Shown here piece after piece: positions 28,104 through 36,400 of a stretch of 64,000 nucleotides of DNA; the stretch's first letter is position 1; every line of letters begins with the position of its first letter. The notes under the pieces were generated by a model that saw nothing but the letters and a program-made list of their open reading frames with translations, was not told where the DNA came from and made no database searches. The translations under genes and the position numbers were made by a program. The stretch lies in contig NZ_QHKZ01000001.1 of assembly GCF_003194585.1 (NCBI RefSeq), positions 868,001 through 932,000 of the forward strand. The letters are read 5' to 3'. This stretch comes from Nocardioides daejeonensis (GTDB lineage Bacteria > Actinomycetota > Actinomycetes > Propionibacteriales > Nocardioidaceae).

Positions 28104-28721
28104 ATGGGACAGCCACTCGACCGCGACAGCGCCGAGGTCATCACCCTCCTGCGAGACGCGGTGACCATCAGCGGCCTTTCCCAAGCCGGTTTCGCCCGGG
28201 CACTGGGGACCTCGGCGCCGCGGCTCTCGACCTACCTCACCGGCGACACCCGACCCTTCGCCCAGTTCCTCATCCGCGCCCAGCGGCTCGGTCGTGCTCT
28301 CGGCGCCGCGAAAGCCCGTGGGTTGATGTCGGCGCCTGCCACCGCTGCTGCGATGCGGGGCTACTTCCTCGCCGGCGAAAGGGAGTGGATCTGGCGGATG
28401 CTCCTCCAGGGCCGCGACCACCTCAACGCGATCGTCGGCGAACAAGACGACACACTGCGCCAGATCCTCCTCGATTCATGGGCGGCCGAGCCCGCCTCGG
28501 TCGGATCGGCCGAGTGGGATGCATTGCTGGCTGCGGTCGTCGCTCACGAACTCGAGTCGGCAGGACTCGACGCGCCGGCCTGGTCGATCCGCTCATCGCT
28601 GCCCACGCCGTGGACACCCGAGCACCCGTTCCTCACCCCGGACCGGGTCCGCGCACAGACGCCTGACTGGCTGAGCCGCCGGAACATCTACGTCCCGGCG
28701 CGGGACCTGGTGACGGCGTGA
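28104..28721 (+). CDS. HTH protein resembling an AbiE-type antitoxin, partner toxin missing
   Basis: The 205-residue product has an N-terminal XRE-type HTH (ISGLSQAGFARALGTSAPRLSTYLTG, about residues 23-50), a helical middle and the C-terminal tail TPDWLSRRNIYVPARDL. This tail and length are familiar from HTH proteins that precede AbiEii/AbiGii nucleotidyltransferase toxins in actinobacteria. Here a GTG overlaps the stop (GTGA) as for such a toxin, but that frame ends after 13 codons. It therefore looks like an orphan antitoxin or a decayed pair. Confidence 0.75.
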   Translation: MGQPLDRDSAEVITLLRDAVTISGLSQAGFARALGTSAPRLSTYLTGDTRPFAQFLIRAQRLGRALGAAKARGLMSAPATAAAMRGYFLAGEREWIWRMLLQGRDHLNAIVGEQDDTLRQILLDSWAAEPASVGSAEWDALLAAVVAHELESAGLDAPAWSIRSSLPTPWTPEHPFLTPDRVRAQTPDWLSRRNIYVPARDLVTA

Positions 28722-28760
28722 ACGCGCCAACCCCGGCCGCTCCTAGGCTCGATTAGGGCC
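28719..28760 (+). pseudogene. Possible vestige of the AbiEii-like toxin start
   Basis: A GTG overlapping the antitoxin stop opens a short frame, MNAPTPAAPRLD, that ends at TAG 28758-28760. The overlap is the same as in intact antitoxin-toxin pairs, so it may be what remains after loss of the toxin. The peptide itself is too short to identify. Confidence 0.3.
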
Positions 28761-28821
28761 CGCCGCGCGGATCAGTGGCTTCGGCGAATGACATTGGCCC
28801 GACTCCCCAGGAACTTGGACA

Positions 28822-29379
28822 CTAGGTATCGGAGAGCGGTGAGGTCGAGGCGCGGCCGATGATCGCGTCCTTGAGTCTGATGAGAAACCCTCGTTCGTGC
28901 GGGTCCCGGGCCGTGCTGCGCTCGAGCTGGTTGCGGCGGCGTGCCTCCAGCTCCATTCGATGGCCGACGCGGGCGGCGGGTTCGTCGAACCCGCTGGCCA
29001 GGCCGGCGGCGATGGCCATGGCTGCCCAGTCGTTGCGGGCGGTCATGCGGACGGCTTCGGCAATGGTCTCGGTCGGTGGGTTCTCCGTCAGTTCGTCGAT
29101 CACCATTCGCACGCCCCAGTAGATCCAGGTGGCGTGGCGCCATGCCTCGATGACGGCTTCCTCGCGATCCTCGGGTTCATCGGACAGTCCGCGTTCCAGC
29201 GATGCGATCAGGCGTGTGTGCCAACGTAGAAGGAGTGCGCTTGCAAGGTCCTCGATGCCGTCGAAGAAGTTGTCGATACCCTCGATGTCGGTAGGGATCT
29301 GCCCGTCTCGTCGGGCAAGCGTGGTGTCGATGACCGCGTGCAGGACGCTGGCGCGACTCGGTTTGGGCTCGGCCTTCAT
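28822..29379 (-). CDS. Hypothetical protein in the P450/MMPL operon
   Basis: The 185-residue product is soluble and mostly helical, with no recognised family. It starts at ATG 29379 with a very good AAGGAGGT site 4 nt upstream, 33 bp after the P450 stop, so it is part of the MMPL-P450 transcript. Notable residues are a helical segment with RWHTRLIASLERGL and WRHATWIYWGVRMVIDEL, rich in Trp, which could bind a hydrophobic ligand. The C-terminus is basic. Function is unknown. Confidence 0.7.
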   Translation of the reverse strand: MKAEPKPSRASVLHAVIDTTLARRDGQIPTDIEGIDNFFDGIEDLASALLLRWHTRLIASLERGLSDEPEDREEAVIEAWRHATWIYWGVRMVIDELTENPPTETIAEAVRMTARNDWAAMAIAAGLASGFDEPAARVGHRMELEARRRNQLERSTARDPHERGFLIRLKDAIIGRASTSPLSDT

Positions 29380-29412
29380 CGGTACCTCCTTCGCTGTCGT
29401 TGATTGGGTCCG

Positions 29413-30588
29413 TTACTGCACGGGAAGTGATGCGTAGCCGCGGATGGGGCCGGAGTGAAGTCGTTTGGCGGCGGGTAAATCGGCGAACCACTTGAAGGAC
29501 GTGTGGTTGAGCAAGGCGTGAAGAGCGATCCGTGTCTCCATGCGGGCGAGGGCGGCTCCGAGGCAGAAGTGAGGTCCTCGCCCGAAGGCGACTTGGCGTC
29601 CCGGCTCGCGTTCGACCTGGAACTCGTCGGGGTTGGCGAACGCTCGATGATCACGGTTGGCGGAGCCGAAGAGGAGCAGGGCTGTCTGCCCGGAGTGGAG
29701 CGTCTCGCCGTGGAGGGTGATGTCACGGGTCAGGGTCCGCGAGAGTCCTTGAACGGGGGAGTCGTAGCGCAGCAGTTCTTCGATTGCCGAGGCCAGGACC
29801 GCAGGCTCGTGTGCCATCCGGGCTCGGTCCTGGGGACGGGTTGTGAGGATGGCCATGCTGTTGGCAAGGAGGTTCGTCGTGGTCTCGTGGCCGGCCACCA
29901 GGAGCAGCAGGCAGAACCCCAACACCTCGTCGTCAGTGAGTCTTTCGCCCTCGACCTCGGCATGGACCAGATCGGAGATCAGGTCTCTCCTGGGTGTGCG
30001 GCGTCTTTCGGCGAGGAAGCCGGCGAAGTACTCGTAGAGCGACGCGGCTGCGGCAAGACCATCGCGCGCTCCGTGGATCGGGTTCGCTTGCACGAGGGTC
30101 GATGACCATGCCCGGAACTGTTCGCGGTCGTCGGCGGGAACCCCGACCAGTTCGGCGATCACGATCGCAGGCAAGGGTCCCGCGAAATCGGAGACGAAGT
30201 CCCATGGGCCCGGGTTGATCTGCCCGAGAAGGTGGTCAGTGGTCTGCCGGATTGAGGTCTCCATCGAAGCAATGCGTCGCGGCGTGAAGGCCCGACTGAC
30301 GAGGGCGCGCAGCTGGGCGTGCCGTGGTGGGTCGGTCATGATCAGCATCGGTAGGAAGAGGTCCGACTGATCGACGCCGGGTGGCGACGGGAAGATCCCC
30401 TTGGCCGAAGAGAAGGTCTCTGGAGCGGCGAGAGCCGCGGAGACGTCGTCGTAACGGCTCAGGACCCAAGTGTTGGCGTCCTCGGCCCAGTACGCCGGGG
30501 CCTCGTCTCGCAACTGCTCGTAGACCGGGTACGGGTCCTGTTGGACCTGTGGGTCGAACGGGTCGTAGATCCTGACGGGTTGGCTCAT
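29413..30588 (-). CDS. Cytochrome P450
   Basis: This is a 391-residue soluble bacterial P450 monooxygenase. Visible motifs are the I-helix AGHETTT, the ExxR motif in EELLRYDSP and the heme loop FGRGPHFCLG with Cys342. Its form is that of CYP105/107-like secondary-metabolite enzymes, but the family number is not decided. I chose ATG 30588, with product MSQPVRIYDPFD; a GTG at 30624 overlapping the MMPL stop is possible. It lies between the MMPL gene and a hypothetical gene in one operon. It has no dedicated ferredoxin of its own, so it may use the one at 36058. Confidence 0.9.
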   Translation of the reverse strand: MSQPVRIYDPFDPQVQQDPYPVYEQLRDEAPAYWAEDANTWVLSRYDDVSAALAAPETFSSAKGIFPSPPGVDQSDLFLPMLIMTDPPRHAQLRALVSRAFTPRRIASMETSIRQTTDHLLGQINPGPWDFVSDFAGPLPAIVIAELVGVPADDREQFRAWSSTLVQANPIHGARDGLAAAASLYEYFAGFLAERRRTPRRDLISDLVHAEVEGERLTDDEVLGFCLLLLVAGHETTTNLLANSMAILTTRPQDRARMAHEPAVLASAIEELLRYDSPVQGLSRTLTRDITLHGETLHSGQTALLLFGSANRDHRAFANPDEFQVEREPGRQVAFGRGPHFCLGAALARMETRIALHALLNHTSFKWFADLPAAKRLHSGPIRGYASLPVQ

Positions 30589-30620
30589 CCTGAGGTGTCC
30601 CTTCTGCTCTCGATCGGCGA

Positions 30621-33600
30621 TCACGCGGACTCGCTGGCCTCACCAGTGCCGGGTCGCGTGGGCCACCAGTTGTGCTCCTCGAGCAGGGCGGCGCACGCGG
30701 GGACAACGAGGGTGCGGACAACGAATGTGTCGAGGAGGAGTCCGACTGCGACGGCGAATCCGGTTTGAGCCAGTCCGTGCACGGACGAGCCGATCAGCGC
30801 GACGAAGGCACTGGCGAAGATGACGCCGGCCGAGGTGATGACGGGGCCGGTGGCGGTGACGGCATCAGCAACGTCGCGTCGGCTGAGGCTCAGGCCTCCT
30901 TCTCGCATCCGGCTCATCAGCAGGATGTTGTAGTCGGCGCCGACGGCGACCAAGAGGACGAACGTGATGACGGGCACGTTGAACTCGATGTTCTGCCCCA
31001 TGAGGTGTTGCCAGAACAAGGTGGTCAGGCCGAGTGCCGCGCCGCAGGACAAGATCACCGAGGCCAGCAGGTAGACGGGAGCGATCAGTGACCTGAGGGT
31101 GAGGATCAGGATGAGTAACACGATGAGAAGGACCAGTCCGACCACGAAACGGGTGTCGTGGTCGAGGTAGTCCTGGAGGTCTGCTCCCAGCCCGCCGGCT
31201 CCTGTCGCGAGCAGGTCGGCGTCAGCCAGGGTCGTGCCGCGGATGGCTCGTGCTGCGGCATCGCGGGTGACGGTGTAGCGGTCGACGCCATCGACGCTGA
31301 GCGGGTCGGTCTCGCCGCTGATCTGGATCCGGGCGACCCGACCGTCGGCGCTGAGGAACGTTGTGCGGGCCAGCGCGAAGTCCCGGTTCTCGAGCGCGCT
31401 GGCGGGGAGGTAGAACCCGCCGGCATCCGCAGTGTTGGCTTGTGCGCCCACGTCGGAGAGGTAGGTGCCTGCCTGGTCGAGTCCGTCGGTGAGTCGGGAG
31501 GTCTCGTCTGCGAGCTGATTGATGCCCGGGCTCAGCGCACTGGTTCCTGCGGCGAGCTCTTCGGTCCCTGTCGCGAGTTGGAGGAGCTTGGTCCGGAAGA
31601 CCTTCTGCCCGTCGGCGAGTTGTCCGCTGCCCTTCTCTGCGCGGACCAGGCCGCCGTGGAGCTTGCGGAGTCCGTCGGCGAGGGTGCTTTGTCCATTCGC
31701 GATGCTCAGGGCGGCGTCAGCAGCTTCCTGGAGGCCGCCGAGGAGCTGTTCGTCCTGGGCATCGACGATCTGCTTGAGTCCCTTTCTCGCCTTATTGCAG
31801 ACCGGGTCGACACCGCACAGGAGGTCCTTGGCAAGCGCCTGCTCGATCGCCTTGAGTCCCTCGACCCCGAGGGTGGCCTTGTCATGCGCGCTCTGAAGCC
31901 CACGGGCGAGCTGGAGTGCGCCCTCGGCGAGGTCGCCTGCGCCAGACGCAGCGGTATCGGTGTTGTCTGCGGCAGTCTCCAGCCCTTCGTTGAGTTCGGT
32001 CAGGCCGGTGACGAACTGGTCGACGCCGTCCACGGCCTGCACGCTGCCGTCGGCCAACTTGTTGGCGCCTCGGTCCAGCTCGGCGGCTCCGTCGCTGAGT
32101 TCGATCAGGCCGGGTTGTGCCTTGGTGAGCTTGCGGTCCGCCTTGTTCAACTGCTTTGCCAGGGTGGTGAGCTGCTTGCTGATCTGTGCTTGCGACAACG
32201 GCTCGCCGCTGGGCTGGGTGATGCTGCGTACCGAGGTCACCCCCGGGACCTTGGCGATGGCACGGCTCAGGGTGTTGAGGCTGGCCAGGTCCTTCGGGTT
32301 GCGCATGTCGCGTTGCGCCGTGACCAAGATGTAGTCGGGCAGAGTCTCGTTGGGTGCGAAGTGCTTGGTCAGTGCAGCGTTTCCGATGTTGCTCGGCGTG
32401 TCTGAGGGCTGAGCTGCCCGGGTGTTGAACGACAGCGTCATCGTGGGCAGGAACGCTGCCAGGATTCCCAGGAACAGGACACTGCCGACGAGCACCCGAG
32501 CGGGTCGTGCTGCGACGAGCGTGCCGACCCTGCTCCACAGGGACTCGGGGCGGATCGCCGGCGCAGGTCCGATCCGGGTGCCGGTCCAGGCAATGAGGAC
32601 GGGAGTGAGGGTGAGGGTGGCCGCCAGGGACACTGCGACCGCGATCGCCATCCCCGGACCGGTGGTGGAGAAGATGCCGAGCTTGGCCGCGATCAACGTG
32701 CTCGCGCCCAGAATCACCGTGGCAGCGGAGGCGACCAGCGCGGTCCCGATCCGCGTCGTGGCCGTCTGGATCGCCGTCGCCACCTGGCCGGTGTCACGGT
32801 ACTCGTCCCGGAACCGGCTGATCAGGAACACCGAGTAGTCAGTGCCAGCACCGAGCACGATGGCCATCACGAACGCCGAGGTGTACGACGACAGTGCGAG
32901 CCCCGACTCACCGAGGATCGACAGCACGCCCCGTGTGCAGACCAGGGCCACCCCGATAGTGACCAGCGGAATCAGCACGGTGACCAGTCGCCGATAGATC
33001 AGCGCCAGGATCAGCACCAGCAAGCCGACGCTGATGAGGTGGATCCTGTCCGAGGCCTCCTCGACCGCCGTGGTCAGGTCAGCCACCGTCGCCGGGTCGC
33101 CCGTGATGTGGACCTTCGTGCCCGGGGCAGTGCCCGCGTCATCGACGATGCCGCGTAGGAGCGCCACATCCTCGTTCGACCGAGGCGACCCGATAGGGGC
33201 CTTCAACCCGACTGGGATGTAGGTGGCGCGGCCGTCCTTGCTGGTCAACACAGTCCGCAACTGAGGTTGCTCCAGATAGTCCTGGACCTCGACCACCTCA
33301 TCCGGATGGGCATCGAGCCCGGCCACGAGACGCCGATAGGTGGCCCCGTCGGCCTTGCTCAGCCCGTCGTCGTTGACCAGGACGATGAACGCGTAGGCCT
33401 CCGCCTTTCCCGTGCCGAACGCAGAACCCATCGCGTCCAGGCCACGCACGCTCGGCGCCCCGTCAGGCAGGAATGCGGTCGTGCCTCGTTCGACAACGTC
33501 TTCAAGGCTCGGCGGAACGACGACCAGAACTGCACTCAGTGCCAGCCAGATGGCGACAGTGAGCGCAGGGAACTTCAGGGCCGTGCTCGACAGCCACGTG

Positions 33601-33629
33601 ACCGGGTTCCCGCGAACAGGCGCTGGCAT
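30621..33629 (-). CDS. MMPL/RND-family transporter
   Basis: This 1002-residue polytopic membrane protein has two homologous halves, each with an RND membrane bundle. The matching motifs are GADYSVFLISRFRDEY in the first and GADYNILLMSRMREGG in the second. Between them is a long hydrophilic coiled region (about 490-720, many Leu/Ala heptads). MMPL proteins use the proton gradient to move lipids and other hydrophobic compounds across the membrane. I chose ATG 33629 with AAGGAG upstream; the TetR-facing palindrome lies 25 bp before it. The substrate may be a product or toxic intermediate of the P450 set. Confidence 0.93.
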   Translation of the reverse strand: MPAPVRGNPVTWLSSTALKFPALTVAIWLALSAVLVVVPPSLEDVVERGTTAFLPDGAPSVRGLDAMGSAFGTGKAEAYAFIVLVNDDGLSKADGATYRRLVAGLDAHPDEVVEVQDYLEQPQLRTVLTSKDGRATYIPVGLKAPIGSPRSNEDVALLRGIVDDAGTAPGTKVHITGDPATVADLTTAVEEASDRIHLISVGLLVLILALIYRRLVTVLIPLVTIGVALVCTRGVLSILGESGLALSSYTSAFVMAIVLGAGTDYSVFLISRFRDEYRDTGQVATAIQTATTRIGTALVASAATVILGASTLIAAKLGIFSTTGPGMAIAVAVSLAATLTLTPVLIAWTGTRIGPAPAIRPESLWSRVGTLVAARPARVLVGSVLFLGILAAFLPTMTLSFNTRAAQPSDTPSNIGNAALTKHFAPNETLPDYILVTAQRDMRNPKDLASLNTLSRAIAKVPGVTSVRSITQPSGEPLSQAQISKQLTTLAKQLNKADRKLTKAQPGLIELSDGAAELDRGANKLADGSVQAVDGVDQFVTGLTELNEGLETAADNTDTAASGAGDLAEGALQLARGLQSAHDKATLGVEGLKAIEQALAKDLLCGVDPVCNKARKGLKQIVDAQDEQLLGGLQEAADAALSIANGQSTLADGLRKLHGGLVRAEKGSGQLADGQKVFRTKLLQLATGTEELAAGTSALSPGINQLADETSRLTDGLDQAGTYLSDVGAQANTADAGGFYLPASALENRDFALARTTFLSADGRVARIQISGETDPLSVDGVDRYTVTRDAAARAIRGTTLADADLLATGAGGLGADLQDYLDHDTRFVVGLVLLIVLLILILTLRSLIAPVYLLASVILSCGAALGLTTLFWQHLMGQNIEFNVPVITFVLLVAVGADYNILLMSRMREGGLSLSRRDVADAVTATGPVITSAGVIFASAFVALIGSSVHGLAQTGFAVAVGLLLDTFVVRTLVVPACAALLEEHNWWPTRPGTGEASESA

Positions 33630-33653
33630 GGGCCGATCTCCTTGGCATCTAAT

Positions 33654-33672
33654 GTTGGAATCCGATTCCAAC
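33654..33672. promoter_or_regulatory. Perfect 19-bp palindrome, probable TetR operator
   Basis: GTTGGAATCCGATTCCAAC has 9-bp perfect arms around a single centre base. It lies in the 89-bp divergent region between the MMPL gene and the TetR gene, where the regulator would control both. Confidence 0.8.
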
Positions 33673-33718
33673 ACAAAATTCTGCAAAAGCATAGGATGAT
33701 CGCGTCATGGGAGGACCG

Positions 33719-34321
33719 ATGAAGCCACTGCCGGTACAACTAGCCAGCAAGATCTACGCAGCCTCGGAACTGATCGCGGAGCGAGGACTGGACGACACCA
33801 AGATCGAGGACATCGCAGAAGTCACCGGGATACCCGTCTCCACGCTCTACTACCACTTCAGAGGGAAGGCCGAAATTCTCGCGTTCCTGCTCAACGACCT
33901 GCTGACGGCCATCGCAGCTGAGGTCGGTGTCGCGGTCGAGAGTCAAGGGACCGCGCGGGAACGCCTGACGCGAGTGATCCGTGCCCAGCTGAGCGTGATG
34001 CTCCAGAACCCGGCTTCGTGCCGAGCCCTGGTCGGCGATCTCGGTCGCGCAACCCGCCTCCCTCAACTCGCCGGTGCCCTCAGTGCAGCCTTCTACCAAC
34101 CCGTCGAACAGCTGCTCCGTGACGGCGCCGACGACGGTTCGCTGCTGCCGTCGGAGGACACGATGTCCGACGCGGTCATGATCTTCGGCGCGGTCACGGT
34201 CGCTGGGTTGATGGAGGCAGTGGTCGGAAGTCAACGGCCGATGGAAAGCATCGCCGACGCCGTAGCGCGACTCCTCTTCGACGGACTGGCGCCACGCACA
34301 TTCGATGAGACCCACGCGTAA
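33719..34321 (+). CDS. TetR/AcrR-family transcriptional regulator
   Basis: This is a 200-residue repressor with an N-terminal HTH (ASELIAERGLDDTKIEDIAEVTGIPVSTLYYHFRGKAEILA, residues about 14-53) and a C-terminal ligand-binding domain. ATG 33719 follows GGGAGG; an in-frame ATG at 33707 lies 12 bp upstream. It is divergent from the MMPL-P450 operon and has a perfect palindrome between them. Its stop overlaps the next start (TAATG), so it is coupled to a thioesterase gene. The inducer is unknown but probably hydrophobic. Confidence 0.92.
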   Translation: MKPLPVQLASKIYAASELIAERGLDDTKIEDIAEVTGIPVSTLYYHFRGKAEILAFLLNDLLTAIAAEVGVAVESQGTARERLTRVIRAQLSVMLQNPASCRALVGDLGRATRLPQLAGALSAAFYQPVEQLLRDGADDGSLLPSEDTMSDAVMIFGAVTVAGLMEAVVGSQRPMESIADAVARLLFDGLAPRTFDETHA

Positions 34322-34824
34322 TGGGTGAGAACACCTTCGACCACCTGCTCGCCGGATGGCGACAAGACCCAGACGTCTCCCGCGGAGTCGGGGCGACCCT
34401 GCCATCGCACCACAGCCACTGTCTCGGGTGCGGCGCGGAGAACCCACATGGCCACCACCTGGTCGTGACCCGCAACGCCCCCGACACGGTGGTTGCCACC
34501 CACACCTTTGACGCTCGCCACGTGGGTGCACCCGGCATCGCGCACGGTGGCGCAGTGGCCACTGTCTTCGACGATCTCTTCGGATTCCTGCTGTACTCCA
34601 TCGGAGACCTCGCCGTTACCCGCAAGCTCGACGTCGAGTACCTGAGCCCGGTGCTGCTGGGCCTCGAATACACGCTTCAAGCCAGCATCGCGGAACGTGC
34701 TGGACGCAAGATTCACATGGCCGCCACCCTCCAGGCCTCCGACGGTGCCTTGGTCGCGAGGTCGGGTGCCCTCTTCGTCACCGTTGACTTCGAGCACTTC
34801 AAGGGTCCGGGACGACCGTCCTGA
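34321..34824 (+). CDS. PaaI-type hot-dog thioesterase (copy 1)
   Basis: This 167-residue hot-dog-fold protein of the PaaI/4HBT family would hydrolyse an acyl-CoA thioester. It has the N-terminal HSHCLGCGAENPHG motif and the catalytic GAPGIAHGGAVATVFDDLFGF helix. It overlaps the TetR gene by 1 bp. It is clearly paralogous to the thioesterase at 44786-45361 (both have GAPGIAHGGAVA and DDLFGF), so the cargo carries two copies at opposite ends. Which acyl chain is cleaved is unknown. Confidence 0.88.
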   Translation: MGENTFDHLLAGWRQDPDVSRGVGATLPSHHSHCLGCGAENPHGHHLVVTRNAPDTVVATHTFDARHVGAPGIAHGGAVATVFDDLFGFLLYSIGDLAVTRKLDVEYLSPVLLGLEYTLQASIAERAGRKIHMAATLQASDGALVARSGALFVTVDFEHFKGPGRPS

Positions 34825-34918
34825 CCGATGGCAGCGATCGGCACCGCCAACCGCAATGAACCGACCTTCCCCGCCGCTGCCGTGTTCGACATCAGCGTGC
34901 CCGTCCGGAAGGTCTCAG

Positions 34919-35932
34919 CTACCAACTGTGACTGGATTCTCGAAACTGCCTCGGAGACTGACCAGTCCACCTCTTGAAGGCGTGCGAGAAGTTGGTGAGG
35001 TCGCTGTACCCGAGCTCGACCGCGATCTCGCTGATCGACATGGATCGGTCGAGCAGGCGTAGCGTGGCGCGCTCCAGCAATGACGTCTCGAGCAGGTCGC
35101 GGAATGTGGTGCCCTCTTCCTGGAGGCGCCGCTTGAGGGTGCTGGCAGACATCGACAGCTCATCGGCGACCGTCTGGCACGTCTTCAGTTCAAGAGCCTC
35201 GTCCAGGGAGATCCGTACCCTGCTCGAGTAGGACGTCGGCCCGATCCTGTGCTCGAGGGACTCCCGGAGATCGGCAATCGCGAGGCGATATGCAACCGGG
35301 TCGGAGAACCGACAGACCTCATTCAGCGTCTCCGTGGGCACGTGGAGGAATGTCATCGGAGACTTGAAGACCAGGTGCCCGTCCAGTGAGGCTTCGTGCT
35401 GAGTCACGGACGCGGGCGCTGGCCAACTGGTGTGCAGTCTGACGGTCGACCCGTCGCCGACGAGCATCTGGATCAATCTCCGCAGTGCCGAGCCGCAGTA
35501 GGTAACGAGCAGACAATCCAGATCCGGATCGCCGATATGACCCGTGAGCCCGACTGTGAGGCCCTCGTCGTTCGGGTGGAACCGTGTGGTGACGGCTGTC
35601 GTGATCAAGGGCAGGTAGGTGAGAAGTTCCATGATCTCGGCCACGGATCCTGCGCTGATCAAGGGGAGACTCAAAGGGCCGAACGAGGTCAGTTGAGCCT
35701 GTTCTGCGAACGTGTGGCCGAGTTCGGTGGCGTGGTGGGCATCGAGCGTGGGGTAGACCTCCCGGAACCACCGCACTGGGATCTGCCCGTCGTGCTGCAG
35801 CAAGGTCGCCTCGGTGACGCCCTCACGGGCCATGATGGCGCGGAACCGTGCCACAGCGCCCGCTCCAAGTGCCTGGCTCTCGAGCAGCTGCGCGAATGCC
35901 GTGTAGGGCACTCCCGCTTCATTGAGGTTCAT
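34919..35932 (-). CDS. AraC-family regulator of the CYP153 operon
   Basis: This 337-residue regulator has an N-terminal ligand-sensing region of the Arabinose-bd (OruR-like) kind and a C-terminal pair of HTH motifs, including SISEIAVELGYSDLTNFSHAFKRWTGQSPRQFR. The start is ATG 35932. It diverges from the ferredoxin-CYP153-reductase genes across 125 bp. AraC regulators of this type next to CYP153 genes activate alkane hydroxylase expression in response to n-alkanes in other actinobacteria; that role here is inferred from context. Confidence 0.9.
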   Translation of the reverse strand: MNLNEAGVPYTAFAQLLESQALGAGAVARFRAIMAREGVTEATLLQHDGQIPVRWFREVYPTLDAHHATELGHTFAEQAQLTSFGPLSLPLISAGSVAEIMELLTYLPLITTAVTTRFHPNDEGLTVGLTGHIGDPDLDCLLVTYCGSALRRLIQMLVGDGSTVRLHTSWPAPASVTQHEASLDGHLVFKSPMTFLHVPTETLNEVCRFSDPVAYRLAIADLRESLEHRIGPTSYSSRVRISLDEALELKTCQTVADELSMSASTLKRRLQEEGTTFRDLLETSLLERATLRLLDRSMSISEIAVELGYSDLTNFSHAFKRWTGQSPRQFRESSHSW

Positions 35933-36010
35933 CGAACCCGCTTCCCTGAGCCGAACTCACAACTAACTGGCCCGGGCGAACATAGCCACGACCGGCGTCC
36001 GCGGCAAGAG

Positions 36011-36041
36011 TTGACCCAAGGCCTTGTGCCCTCCCTACGAC
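36011..36041 (+). promoter_or_regulatory. Tentative promoter of the CYP153 operon
   Basis: TTGACC at 36011-36016 and TACGAC at 36036-36041 have a long 19-bp spacer, which suits an activator-dependent promoter. AGGAG at 36047-36051 is the ribosome binding site for ATG 36058. Confidence 0.3.
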
Positions 36042-36057
36042 GCATCAGGAGTTGATC

Positions 36058-36378
36058 ATGGCAGTGGTGATGTTCGTGTCGCACGACGGCGAGACGCACA
36101 CGGCGTCCTTGGACGCGGGGCAGTCGTTGATGCAGGTCGCGACCAACAACGCGGTGCCCGGCGTCGACGGCGACTGCGGTGGGGAAGCTGCCTGCGGAAC
36201 CTGTCACGTCATTGTCGACCCTCAGTGGTCCGAGCGGGTCGGGCTCTCCGGCCCCGATGAGGAGCAGATGCTCGCGATGAACCCCGAGCGTGAACCGACC
36301 TCCCGACTGTCGTGCCAAATGGCGGTCTGTGACGCATGGGACGGGCTGACCGTCCGACTCCCCGAATTCCAGATGTGA
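36058..36378 (+). CDS. [2Fe-2S] ferredoxin (putidaredoxin type)
   Basis: This 106-residue adrenodoxin/putidaredoxin-like ferredoxin carries electrons from the reductase to the P450. The cluster ligands are Cys40, Cys46, Cys49 and Cys86, in the C-x5-C-x2-C...C pattern (DCGGEAACGTC and LSCQMAVC). It starts with ATG 36058 after AGGAG. It is the only ferredoxin in the island, so it may serve all three P450s. It is directly followed by the CYP153-like gene. Confidence 0.95.
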   Translation: MAVVMFVSHDGETHTASLDAGQSLMQVATNNAVPGVDGDCGGEAACGTCHVIVDPQWSERVGLSGPDEEQMLAMNPEREPTSRLSCQMAVCDAWDGLTVRLPEFQM

Positions 36379-36400
36379 CCAGCGAGAACGGGCAGAAGTG

